Positions 33,370 to 40,047 of a stretch of 40,047 nucleotides of DNA are shown piece after piece. How positions within the stretch are numbered: position 1 is the first letter of the stretch; the number at the start of each line of letters is the position of its first letter. The notes beneath the pieces are model-generated. The model did not search any database and was not told the DNA's origin. It worked only from the letters and a program-made list of their open reading frames with translations. Position numbers and translations under genes: made by a program. The stretch is from Fidelibacterota bacterium (lineage in GTDB: Bacteria; Fidelibacterota; Marinisomatia; Marinisomatales; UBA1611), in the NCBI GenBank assembly GCA_002718655.1, contig PBFM01000010.1, positions 1-40,047 of the forward strand. Reading direction: 5' to 3'.

Positions 33370-35100
33370 TTATTGGTCTCTTTCTCTAATGATAATCGAT
33401 TGGAGATAATACATTAATAGCCCTCCTTGATATAAAGCTCCCACTAATTCTTTAGCTGCTACCCATTCATTATAATCAACTTTGTCTGGTATAAAAATTA
33501 TATCACCATATGATAGGCTTTCATTTTTATTTAATTTTAGTCTTTGACCAGTTGTAGATTTTATAATAAACTTTTTTCTACTTGCGTTTTTTGATACACC
33601 ACCAGCTAATTTAATGTAATCTTTTGCATTGTTAATTGGTTTGTATAAATATCTACCAGGTGCATTTACAGCACCTATGACCTCTATGTATGGAAAGTAA
33701 CGCGGAATGTATATTTCATCACTATTATTTAGGATTATGTCTTTTTGTTTAAGGCTATTCACAGATGTTTCAATGGAGCCTTTTTGGGTTCTTATTCGTG
33801 CTTTTACATAGGCATTTTCTTCAATTGATCTCACTACTTCATTTTTAAGTAATATACGCTCTAACTCTTTATCTGGAATACGCGCAATAATATTGTTATT
33901 GATATAAATTTTGGAACTGTCAGCACTTGGAAGAAATCCACCTGCTTTCTTAATTATATCATTGACGGTTGTTTTTCCTTTTGTGATTGGGTAACTACCT
34001 GGGAATTTAACTTCGCCTAAAATTTGTGCAATACTATAAGAATCATTATTCTCAAAATAAGTCACCATAATATGATCGTCAGGAAGTAATCTTGTAAGAT
34101 TAGTTTCATTTGAATTAACAAAAAAGGATTCTGATTGGTTCTTAAATTTTGACCTTGTAATAAAAATGCTATCTCTTGTTGCATTCGGATGTAGACCTCC
34201 AGCTATGTTAATGGCATTAAGTATATTGTCTTCAGGATTATATTCATATTTTCCTGGCATTTGCACACCGCCTTGGATAGTAAAAAACTGTTTTTTATAT
34301 GGAATATTTATAATGTCATTTTGCCTTATGTATACATTATGGTTTTCATCACCGGTTACCTTAAATTTTTCTAGGTCTATTCTTAATGTATCTGATTGCC
34401 TGAATATTAAAATGTTTCGGTTTGAAAGAAGATCTGATTCAAGCATTTGTTTTTCAGACATTCCCAACTTTCTATCGTAAAAATCATCTACAGCTATTCG
34501 AGAACGCATACCAAATGTTTCTGAAGCACTTAATTGTCTAGCATCCAAATCTAAAATCTCTTTTTTCTTAATATTATGATCAGATATAATTTGGTCATAC
34601 AAATCAGATACTCTTGTCATTGGTGTTACAATAAAATAACCTGCGTTGCTAAACTGTCCAATTACTAATACTCTAAATTCTCTAATTACTTCTAGTTCTA
34701 CATTGATTTTCACATTTGCATTCCAAGATTTTATTTCTTTTTTTATTACTTCAATCAATGTTTTCAAAGTCAAGCCATTACAGGTTACGATGCCTACAGA
34801 CGGGATTAATAAATTTCCGGTTGGGTTTATAATCAGGTTATGGTCAAAGGTTTCATTACTAGATATTATGTTAATATGTAATTGATCGCCCGGGCCAACA
34901 TAATAATTATTAGGATCAACAGCTTTGTCAGCTATAAAATATTCTCTATTTTGATTTCGCTTGGATATTTTATTTGACTGATTGGAAGTTCTTGATAATT
35001 GTTTTTGAGCAATTCTAATTGCACTTAAGTCAAGATTTTGTAATTTAGCAGTAGTACTAATACAAAGCAGTAGCACTGAAAGTTTAATAATTTTTTTCAT
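33370..35100 (-). CDS. wza: Polysaccharide export protein, Wza-like with multiple SLBB domains
   Basis: An N-terminal signal peptide (MKKIIKLSVLLLCISTTA) lacks a convincing lipobox, so the mature protein may not be lipidated as E. coli Wza is. A Poly_export domain follows (about residues 60-150, YYVGPGDQLHINIIS...LVIGQFSNAGYF). At least three SLBB modules come next: FTIQGGVQMPGKYEYNPEDNILNAINIAGGL, AQILGEVKFPGSYPITKGKTTVNDIIKKAGGF and IEVIGAVNAPGRYLYKPINNAKDYIKLAGGV. It ends with an amphipathic or hydrophobic stretch (about 555-570). At 576 residues it is longer than E. coli Wza because of the extra SLBB units. It forms the export channel in the periplasm and outer membrane. It is first in the minus-strand locus, so its leader probably controls all the genes below it. 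Confidence 0.9.
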   Translation of the reverse strand: MKKIIKLSVLLLCISTTAKLQNLDLSAIRIAQKQLSRTSNQSNKISKRNQNREYFIADKAVDPNNYYVGPGDQLHINIISSNETFDHNLIINPTGNLLIPSVGIVTCNGLTLKTLIEVIKKEIKSWNANVKINVELEVIREFRVLVIGQFSNAGYFIVTPMTRVSDLYDQIISDHNIKKKEILDLDARQLSASETFGMRSRIAVDDFYDRKLGMSEKQMLESDLLSNRNILIFRQSDTLRIDLEKFKVTGDENHNVYIRQNDIINIPYKKQFFTIQGGVQMPGKYEYNPEDNILNAINIAGGLHPNATRDSIFITRSKFKNQSESFFVNSNETNLTRLLPDDHIMVTYFENNDSYSIAQILGEVKFPGSYPITKGKTTVNDIIKKAGGFLPSADSSKIYINNNIIARIPDKELERILLKNEVVRSIEENAYVKARIRTQKGSIETSVNSLKQKDIILNNSDEIYIPRYFPYIEVIGAVNAPGRYLYKPINNAKDYIKLAGGVSKNASRKKFIIKSTTGQRLKLNKNESLSYGDIIFIPDKVDYNEWVAAKELVGALYQGGLLMYYLQSIIIRERDQ

Positions 35101-35115
35101 CTATTTTTATGTAAT

Positions 35116-35159
35116 CTGTTGTAATGAGGCTTAGAAATAGGAATAACATTACACAACAG
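35116..35159 (-). promoter_or_regulatory. Long dyad in the wza leader
   Basis: CTGTTGTAATG (35116-35126) and CATTACACAACAG (35147-35159) form an 11-base-pair stem with a 2-base bulge and a 20-base loop. On the minus strand it ends about 15 bases before the wza ATG. It could be an RNA hairpin affecting translation or an operator for a dimeric regulator. No U-tract follows, so it is not a normal terminator. Confidence 0.5.
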
Positions 35160-35227
35160 CTTTTGATTAATTTACCTTTACCTTTATTTAATTAAAACTT
35201 GGCGCGGTTTTTTCAGATTGTATTCCT

Positions 35228-35377
35228 TTGTATTATGATAAAAATTATTCTTATAAAATCAATATTACAAATTATATTTAGCCCGGGCAAATGCCCATAA
35301 GTATCTATTCTTTTCATAAGGTTTGAAATAGAATAATAATCAAAATAAATTAATGCTCTTCATAAGGGTTATTATAT
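35228..35377 (+). promoter_or_regulatory. serS leader: candidate promoter, hairpins and direct repeat
   Basis: A weak promoter candidate TTGTAT (35228-35233) and TATAAA (35252-35257) with 18-base spacing is followed by a GC-rich hairpin GGGC-AAAT-GCCC (35285-35296). A second hairpin pairs TATTCTTTTC (35306-35315) with GAAATAGAATA (35325-35335). TTCATAAGG occurs twice, once at the loop of the second hairpin and once just before the start codon, where it provides an AAGGG ribosome-binding site. No T-box features were found. Confidence 0.35.
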
Positions 35378-36631
35378 ATGATATCAATTAAAAAACTAAG
35401 AACTGAAACTCAGTACTGTCAGGAGAGATTAAGTTTAAAGCAGCAAAACATAAAACTTAATAGTATTATTGAACTAGATCAGAAACTTCGGCAGTTAAAA
35501 ACAAGCTCGAGCGATATGCGTGCAAAGCGCAATGCTGAATCTGAAAAAATCGGTCATTTTAAAAGAGATGGTTTAGAAACTAAAAAATCAATTGAGAATA
35601 TGAGAATCCTAGGTTCCAAGTTAAAAGCACTTGAAGCTGAGCTTAGTGAAGTTTCAGATATGTTAAGAAATAAATTATACCAGCTACCAAATATCCCTCA
35701 TGAAACTGTACCAAAAGGTCTTGAATCAAATGAAAATAAAGTAGTGAGGTATTGGGGTGAAAAACCGAAATTTAATTTCACACCCCTATCTCATTTAGAA
35801 ATTGGAGATAAACTTAATTTATTTGATTTTAAAAGAAGTGCAAAATTATCAGGTAGTGGTTTTCCTTTATATAGAGGATTTGGTGCAAAACTTGAACGAG
35901 AGCTAATTAATTCAATGATGAATTACCATCGAGACAAATATAATTTTGAAGAAATTTTTCCGCCAGTATTGATGAGAAAAAAATCTATGTTAACAACAGG
36001 GCAGTTACCCAAATTTGAAGATGACATGTACCATACTGAAACTGATAATCTTTATCTTGCTCCCACTGCAGAAGTTCCTATCACTAACCTTCATCGCGAT
36101 GAAATATTAGATGAATCTGAATTACCAATATATTATGTCGCTTACTCTCCTTGTTTTAGGCGAGAGTCTGGTTCCTATGGCAAGGATACGAGAGGTTTAC
36201 TTCGTGTACACCAGTTTAATAAAGTAGAATTAGTGAAATTTGTAGTTCCTGACACTTCTTATGATGAATTAGAAAGCTTGACTATGCAAGCAGAATCAAT
36301 TTTACAAAATTTGGGTTTACATTATCGCATTGTAGAATTGTGTATAGGAGATTTGGGATTCGCAGCTTCTAAATGTTATGACATTGAGGTTTGGGCACCG
36401 GGTGAATGTAAATGGTTAGAGGCCTCATCTTGTAGCAATTTTGAATCGTTTCAGGCTCGCAGAGGTAATATTAGATTTAGGAATGCTAACAATGATGTGA
36501 AATATCTTCACACTTTGAATGGATCTGGTCTTGCTACTCCAAGATTAATGATTGCATTACTTGAGACATACCAAACAGAAGATGGTAGCGTAGAATTCCC
36601 AGAATCCGTTTCAAAATTTTTAAGCGTTTAG
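35378..36631 (+). CDS. serS: Serine--tRNA ligase
   Basis: A class II synthetase charging tRNA-Ser and tRNA-Sec. The N-terminal part (about 1-110) is a long antiparallel coiled coil that binds the tRNA variable arm, with IPHETVPKGLESNENKVVRYWGEKP at its end. The catalytic core has LAPTAEVPITNLHRDEI, motif 2 YSPCFRRESGSYGKDTRGLLRVHQFNKVEL, and motif 3 GSGLATPRLMIALLETYQTEDGSVEFPESV. At 417 residues it is full length. The 277-base gap upstream carries a structured leader. It probably heads the plus-strand run serS-plsC-rfaE2. Confidence 0.97.
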   Translation: MISIKKLRTETQYCQERLSLKQQNIKLNSIIELDQKLRQLKTSSSDMRAKRNAESEKIGHFKRDGLETKKSIENMRILGSKLKALEAELSEVSDMLRNKLYQLPNIPHETVPKGLESNENKVVRYWGEKPKFNFTPLSHLEIGDKLNLFDFKRSAKLSGSGFPLYRGFGAKLERELINSMMNYHRDKYNFEEIFPPVLMRKKSMLTTGQLPKFEDDMYHTETDNLYLAPTAEVPITNLHRDEILDESELPIYYVAYSPCFRRESGSYGKDTRGLLRVHQFNKVELVKFVVPDTSYDELESLTMQAESILQNLGLHYRIVELCIGDLGFAASKCYDIEVWAPGECKWLEASSCSNFESFQARRGNIRFRNANNDVKYLHTLNGSGLATPRLMIALLETYQTEDGSVEFPESVSKFLSV

Positions 36632-36644
36632 GGGATATTATAAA

Positions 36645-37349
36645 TTGAGATTTATATGGGCATTATTTAATACTGTAATTTTTACCATAATCTATGGTTT
36701 GCCAGGTATGTTATTAACTTTCTTTGAATCTAAAAAAGGTAAAATTTTAAGTCATTGTGCACGAATGTGGGGTAAAAGTATTTTATTTTTTAGTGGTGTT
36801 AAATACACTGTCAAAGGTTTGGAGAATCTTAAACCAAAAGGAAATTATGTTTTTGCAGGGAACCACGCTTCTGTTTTTGATATACCAATTGCTTTTTCTT
36901 GTTTACCATATTGGTTGGTTCCGGTTGCAAAAATTGAATTGAAATCAATTATTTTACTTGGTTGGATTATGAGGTCTGCTGGACATATTTTTATTGATAG
37001 GAAAAATAGAGATAGCGCTATTCAGACCTTAGAAAAGGCAAAAGATTCATTAATTAATCATCCCAGATCAATATTATTATTTCCTGAAGGGACTCGCACA
37101 ATTGATGGTTCACTTGGACAGTTTAAAAGAGGAGGGATGTTATTATCAATAAATACAAACTTACCGATTGTCCCTATTGCATTTGTTGGCACTTTTGATT
37201 TGCTTGAGAAAGGTGCTTGGAAAATGAAAAGAATGACTGTTGAATTAAGAATAGGTCACCCGCTCAATACTGAAAAGTTTTCTTATGAAGATTGTGGCAA
37301 TGTAGCTGATACTCTTAGGAAAAAAGTTTATGAATTACTTCAAAACTGA
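36645..37349 (+). CDS. plsC: 1-acyl-sn-glycerol-3-phosphate acyltransferase (PlsC)
   Basis: Acylates lysophosphatidate to phosphatidate at the inner membrane. The start is TTG. One or two hydrophobic segments occur near the N-terminus (about 5-27), then the catalytic H-x4-D motif in GNHASVFD (His74, Asp79), block II GHIFIDR, block III FPEGTRTIDGSLGQFKRGG (about 146-164) and block IV LPIVPIAFVG. The 234 residues match the family. It is 13 bases from serS and 6 bases before rfaE2. A related acyltransferase role cannot be fully excluded. Confidence 0.92.
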   Translation: MRFIWALFNTVIFTIIYGLPGMLLTFFESKKGKILSHCARMWGKSILFFSGVKYTVKGLENLKPKGNYVFAGNHASVFDIPIAFSCLPYWLVPVAKIELKSIILLGWIMRSAGHIFIDRKNRDSAIQTLEKAKDSLINHPRSILLFPEGTRTIDGSLGQFKRGGMLLSINTNLPIVPIAFVGTFDLLEKGAWKMKRMTVELRIGHPLNTEKFSYEDCGNVADTLRKKVYELLQN

Positions 37350-37355
37350 ATAATT

Positions 37356-37829
37356 TTGACAAAACAATTAACTCAAATAGCAGATGATTCAAGAAATTGG
37401 AAAAATCTTGGAAAAAAAATTGTATTTACAAATGGATGTTTTGATCTCTTGCATAAAGGCCATTTGGATTTGTTATTCAATGCCTCCAGACTTGGCGACC
37501 TATTGATTGTTGGACTGAATTCTGATAATTCAGTAAAAAAATTAAAAGGCAGAGATAGACCAGTACAACCTGAGGCAGATAGAAAAGAAGCAATACTTAA
37601 TACAAATTTTGTTGAAAAAGTTTATATTTTTAATACTGAAACTCCAAAAGCAATAATAGAAACACTTCGTCCAGATTATTTGGTTAAGGGTGGTGATTAC
37701 AAATCAGACGAAATTATTGGTGCAGAAGATGTCCATAGTTGGGGAGGAAAAGTGAAGATTTTTCCATTAACACCCGGATATAGCACTACTAAAAAAATAA
37801 AAAAAATGAGAACACAAGGTCTTGTATAA
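37356..37829 (+). CDS. rfaE2: D-glycero-beta-D-manno-heptose 1-phosphate adenylyltransferase (RfaE2)
   Basis: The stand-alone adenylyltransferase half of HldE. The cytidylyltransferase-type core IVFTNGCFDLLHKGHLDLL contains HxGH (His33 to His36), with VGLNSDNSVKKLKGRDRPV, RPDYLVKGGDYKSDEIIGAE and PGYSTTKKI as family signatures. It supplies ADP-heptose for the lipopolysaccharide inner core, so the organism probably makes heptose-containing LPS. The 157 residues match the domain. The start is TTG. The kinase half (RfaE1) and other heptose genes are not in this window. Confidence 0.93.
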   Translation: MTKQLTQIADDSRNWKNLGKKIVFTNGCFDLLHKGHLDLLFNASRLGDLLIVGLNSDNSVKKLKGRDRPVQPEADRKEAILNTNFVEKVYIFNTETPKAIIETLRPDYLVKGGDYKSDEIIGAEDVHSWGGKVKIFPLTPGYSTTKKIKKMRTQGLV

Positions 37830-37877
37830 TTAAATATTTAAAGTTTATATTTAGACGCGGAGTTTCACTAGATACCT

Positions 37878-39497
37878 TTGAATAAAATACTTACAGTCAT
37901 AGTAAATATCTATATCACTGCCTCGATAGTCATTGGCGCAGAGACTAAATCCATTACGAAAGTAAATCCTACCCCGTCTTTTTTTACTACCATTCAAGAT
38001 TCCACAATGGATATTGATGAAACAAGAAATAGGTTCCCTGCAATATTAAAAGATGCAAAACTATTAATGTCTGAAGTGATGATATCAGACTTTAATAGAG
38101 ATACATTGGAGGTTGCTTATATACTAAGTAAAATTTTTGAACTCCTTATGGAAGCAGACCAAATTGGTGATATGAACCTTGAAGATAAAGAAGAATTTGA
38201 TAGATTTAATAGAACATTTACTGAATTGTATACCCATAATTTAGCTACTGTGCAGAGTATAGATGCTCCGGTAATGGCGGAAAAGTTAAGGACTGTTATA
38301 AGCGAGAGTTTTGAGATTGAGATGGGTGAAACAAAATTCACGGTTGTTGAAGATAGGGATGGTCATTTACCACTTGTTCGCACGAAACAGGTCGACCAAT
38401 ATATTAATTATTTTCAAACAAAAGGTAGAAAACAATTTCAGATATGGTTAGAGCGTTATGACAAATATAAAGGTTTAATTTTACCAATTCTAAAAGAACA
38501 TGAAATGCCACAAGAGTTTATGTATTTGGCAATGATTGAGTCTGGTTTAAATCCAAAGGCCTATAGTAAAGCTAAAGCTTCAGGTATGTGGCAGTTCATT
38601 TATTCAACCGGAAAGAAATATGGTTTAGATAGGGACTGGTATAAGGATGAAAGGAGAGACCCTGAGAAAGCTACCCATGCCGCATGTATGTACTTAAAGG
38701 ATTTATATAAGCAATTTGACAATTGGTATTTAGCTATTGCAGCATATAATTGCGGTAGTGGTAGGGTGATGAGAGCATCGAAGATTCATCAAACTTATGA
38801 TTTTTGGCAAATGCATTCACTACCAAGAGAAACAAGAAATTATATTCCATACTTTTTATCTGCAGCAATTATTGCACGAAGCCCAGAAGCATATGGTTTT
38901 ACAATACCAAAAAATATCCAACCTTTTCGATACGAAACGATAGAATTAGAAAAAAGTGCAGATATTGCAGTGTTGGCTCGTGTTGTAGGAGTTAAACCTA
39001 AAGTTTTAAGAGATTATAATCCTGAGCTTAGACAATCAGCGACTCCTACCGAACCTGGTTACCAGCTAAAATTACCATTAGGTAAAAAAGATGATTTTAT
39101 AAATGCATGGAATGCCATTCCTGAAGAAGAAAGATTTGCACCTCAGTTTGTTGTTCATAGAGTTAGATATGGTGAAAGTCTTTGGACAATATCAAAAAAG
39201 TATAATGTTTCGATTCACGATTTGGCCGCTGTAAATAAAATAAGAAATAGAAATAAAGTAAGAGTAGGTCAAAAATTAAATGTCCCACTAAAAGGAGGAC
39301 GAATTTGGGGTAATGGAGAAAATGGAGGACCACCTGGCTATGCTAAGAAAATATACCGTGTAAAACGTGGAGATACCCTTGGGCAAATCGCTGAAAACTT
39401 TGGTACTCGAGCGAGTAAGATAAGGCGTTGGAATAATATGAAGTATGGCTCACATCTAATTCATCCAGGCCAGAAACTGGTGATTTGGGTTAAATAA
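37878..39497 (+). CDS. mltD: Membrane-bound lytic murein transglycosylase with LysM domains (MltD-like)
   Basis: Cleaves peptidoglycan glycan strands in the periplasm. The start is TTG, followed by a hydrophobic signal sequence (about 3-20, ILTVIVNIYITASIVIGA). An uncharacterised helical region (about 40-190) precedes the SLT catalytic domain (about 200-310), with Glu221 in AMIESGLNP, and SGMWQFIYSTGKKYGL and AIAAYNCGSGRV downstream. Two clear LysM domains follow, about 426-472 (HRVRYGESLWTISKKYNV) and 490-538 (YRVKRGDTLGQIAENFGT), plus a weaker LysM-like region near 352-397. No lipobox Cys is seen, unlike E. coli MltD. It stands before the HU gene, with 30 bases between. Confidence 0.92.
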   Translation: MNKILTVIVNIYITASIVIGAETKSITKVNPTPSFFTTIQDSTMDIDETRNRFPAILKDAKLLMSEVMISDFNRDTLEVAYILSKIFELLMEADQIGDMNLEDKEEFDRFNRTFTELYTHNLATVQSIDAPVMAEKLRTVISESFEIEMGETKFTVVEDRDGHLPLVRTKQVDQYINYFQTKGRKQFQIWLERYDKYKGLILPILKEHEMPQEFMYLAMIESGLNPKAYSKAKASGMWQFIYSTGKKYGLDRDWYKDERRDPEKATHAACMYLKDLYKQFDNWYLAIAAYNCGSGRVMRASKIHQTYDFWQMHSLPRETRNYIPYFLSAAIIARSPEAYGFTIPKNIQPFRYETIELEKSADIAVLARVVGVKPKVLRDYNPELRQSATPTEPGYQLKLPLGKKDDFINAWNAIPEEERFAPQFVVHRVRYGESLWTISKKYNVSIHDLAAVNKIRNRNKVRVGQKLNVPLKGGRIWGNGENGGPPGYAKKIYRVKRGDTLGQIAENFGTRASKIRRWNNMKYGSHLIHPGQKLVIWVK

Positions 39498-39527
39498 AAA
39501 AAGATGCATAAATATTAGGAGATTAAA

Positions 39528-39815
39528 ATGACAAAACAGGAAATTGTCAATTCAGTGTCAGAAGCAACAGGTTTAACTAAAGTTGAAACTGAAACGGTAA
39601 TGAATGGGGTAATGGGTACAATTATTGATTCATTAGCGAATAATGAAAAAGTTGAATTGAGAGGTTTTGGTACATTTGGGATTAAACACAGGATGCCAAA
39701 AAAAGCGAGGAACCCTGGTACTGGGGAACCAGTTTTTTTACCAGAAAGGTTTGTTCCTACATTTAAACCTAGTAAACTTATGCGCCTTCGGGTTAATGAT
39801 TTGATTAATAAATAA
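39528..39815 (+). CDS. hup: HU/IHF-family DNA-binding protein
   Basis: A small nucleoid protein (95 residues) that bends DNA as a dimer. MTKQEIVNSVSEATGLTKVETETVMNGVMGTIIDSL forms the dimerisation helices, VELRGFGTFGIKHRMPKKARNPGTGEPV the beta-arm with the conserved RNPGTGE tip, and FVPTFKPSKLMRLRVN the C-terminal region. A strong Shine-Dalgarno AGGAG lies 9 bases before the ATG. HU and IHF-like members cannot be separated with confidence. The AURKAIP1-type gene follows after 11 bases. Confidence 0.95.
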   Translation: MTKQEIVNSVSEATGLTKVETETVMNGVMGTIIDSLANNEKVELRGFGTFGIKHRMPKKARNPGTGEPVFLPERFVPTFKPSKLMRLRVNDLINK

Positions 39816-39826
39816 ATGGATTTTCA

Positions 39827-39922
39827 ATGCCAAGCGGTAAAAAAAGAAAAAAGAAAAAAATGAATACACACAAACGAAAGAAACGTTTGCGTGCTAATCG
39901 TCACAAGAAAAAAGATAAATAA
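39827..39922 (+). CDS. AURKAIP1/COX24-domain mini-protein (mS38/bS22-like ribosomal protein candidate)
   Basis: Too short for the ORF track. The frame reads MPSGKKRKKKKMNTHKRKKR then LRANRHKKKDK, 31 residues, almost all Lys, Arg and His. This closely resembles the MPSGKKRKRHKxxTHKRKKRxRxNRHK proteins annotated in Bacteroidota as AURKAIP1/COX24-domain proteins (DUF1713). They are related to mitochondrial ribosomal protein mS38 and mycobacterial bS22, which bind near the decoding centre of the small subunit. The gene is 11 bases after HU. The conservation pattern, not just the composition, supports a real gene. Confidence 0.85.
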   Translation: MPSGKKRKKKKMNTHKRKKRLRANRHKKKDK

Positions 39923-39979
39923 ATTATAAGATTTTAATCCATCATACCGAAAACAATGTATTTTTAGACAATTTGACTT

Positions 39980-40047
39980 ATGGCTAGCTATAAAGATTGT
40001 TTAACTGTTTCTGGTTTAAACTCCATAATAAGTGAAAAGTTTGAAAA
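39980..40047 (+). CDS. xseA: Probable exodeoxyribonuclease VII large subunit, N-terminal fragment
   Basis: An open frame from ATG at 39980 runs off the window end: MASYKDCLTVSGLNSIISEKFE. The pattern LTVSxLNxxI resembles the start of XseA, where an OB-fold begins with a YSVSELN-type helix. Only 22 residues are available, so the call is tentative. It is 57 bases after the mini-protein gene. Confidence 0.45.
   Translation, partial: MASYKDCLTVSGLNSIISEKFE

Noticed and set aside
35281-35296. GCCCGGGC palindrome as a protein-binding site
   Set aside because: It is short and equally explained by the local GC hairpin; no second copy was noticed in the intergenic regions.
35228-35377. T-box riboswitch upstream of serS
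   Set aside because: No T-box sequence, specifier loop or terminator/antiterminator pair could be found.

Overview
This is an AT-rich bacterial chromosome segment, densely packed with mostly core genes. The gene set (ScpAB-RluB-Cmk-RpsA, YbbR-TsaD, a DUF3098-like protein, an AURKAIP1/COX24-like mini-protein beside HU, a BtuG-like lipoprotein, a Bacteroidota-type large sugar transferase) points to a Gram-negative of the FCB group. Purine-rich Shine-Dalgarno sequences are visible before several genes (HU, rpsA, yhaM) and two good TTGAnA-N17-TAtAAA-type promoters can be seen, which fits Bacteroidota poorly. A marine Marinimicrobia (SAR406/Fidelibacterota)-type genome is my best guess, by inference only. 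No transposase, integrase, CRISPR array or phage gene was seen.

Layout. (1) 45-378, minus: tRNA-Asp(GTC) directly behind a DUF3098-like membrane protein. (2) 450-4196, plus: promoter, mltG, pcrA/uvrD, then fur; a convergent GNAT acetyltransferase follows. (3) 4750-9100: yhaM-like exonuclease, ECF S-component-like membrane protein and an outer-membrane beta-barrel candidate form a tight plus-strand run. It converges on a minus-strand BtuG-like beta-propeller lipoprotein preceded by a clear cobalamin riboswitch with its own promoter. (4) 9171-20230, plus: NlpC/P60 peptidase, HNH nuclease, trpS, scpA, scpB, rluB, cmk, rpsA, ybbR, tsaD and a VWA membrane protein, many overlapping by a few bases. 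(5) 20274-24073, plus: ugd, rfbC, rfbB, rfbA (no rfbD). (6) 24077-35100, minus: a Wzx/Wzy-type capsule or O-antigen locus read wza, wzz (with an N-terminal winged-helix domain), wzx, wzy, GT4 glycosyltransferase, DUF354 protein, sugar-1-phosphate transferase, wzi. (7) 35378-end, plus: serS, plsC, rfaE2, LysM lytic transglycosylase, HU, a 31-residue AURKAIP1/COX24-type protein missing from the ORF track, and the first codons of a probable xseA.

How the genes work together. Regions 5 and 6 make nucleotide sugars (UDP-glucuronate, dTDP-4-keto-rhamnose), load a first sugar on undecaprenyl phosphate, extend, flip and polymerise it, and export it through Wza with Wzi at the surface; no Wzc kinase or Wzb phosphatase is present. 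Region 3 looks like a small B12-acquisition island. The most unusual items are the HTH-Wzz fusion, the riboswitch-controlled BtuG-like protein with possible partner genes, a Fur that appears to lack structural-zinc cysteines, and several unexplained dyads and repeats in the wza, serS, fur and sugar-transferase leaders. Rho-independent terminators with a clear stem and U-tract were not found.
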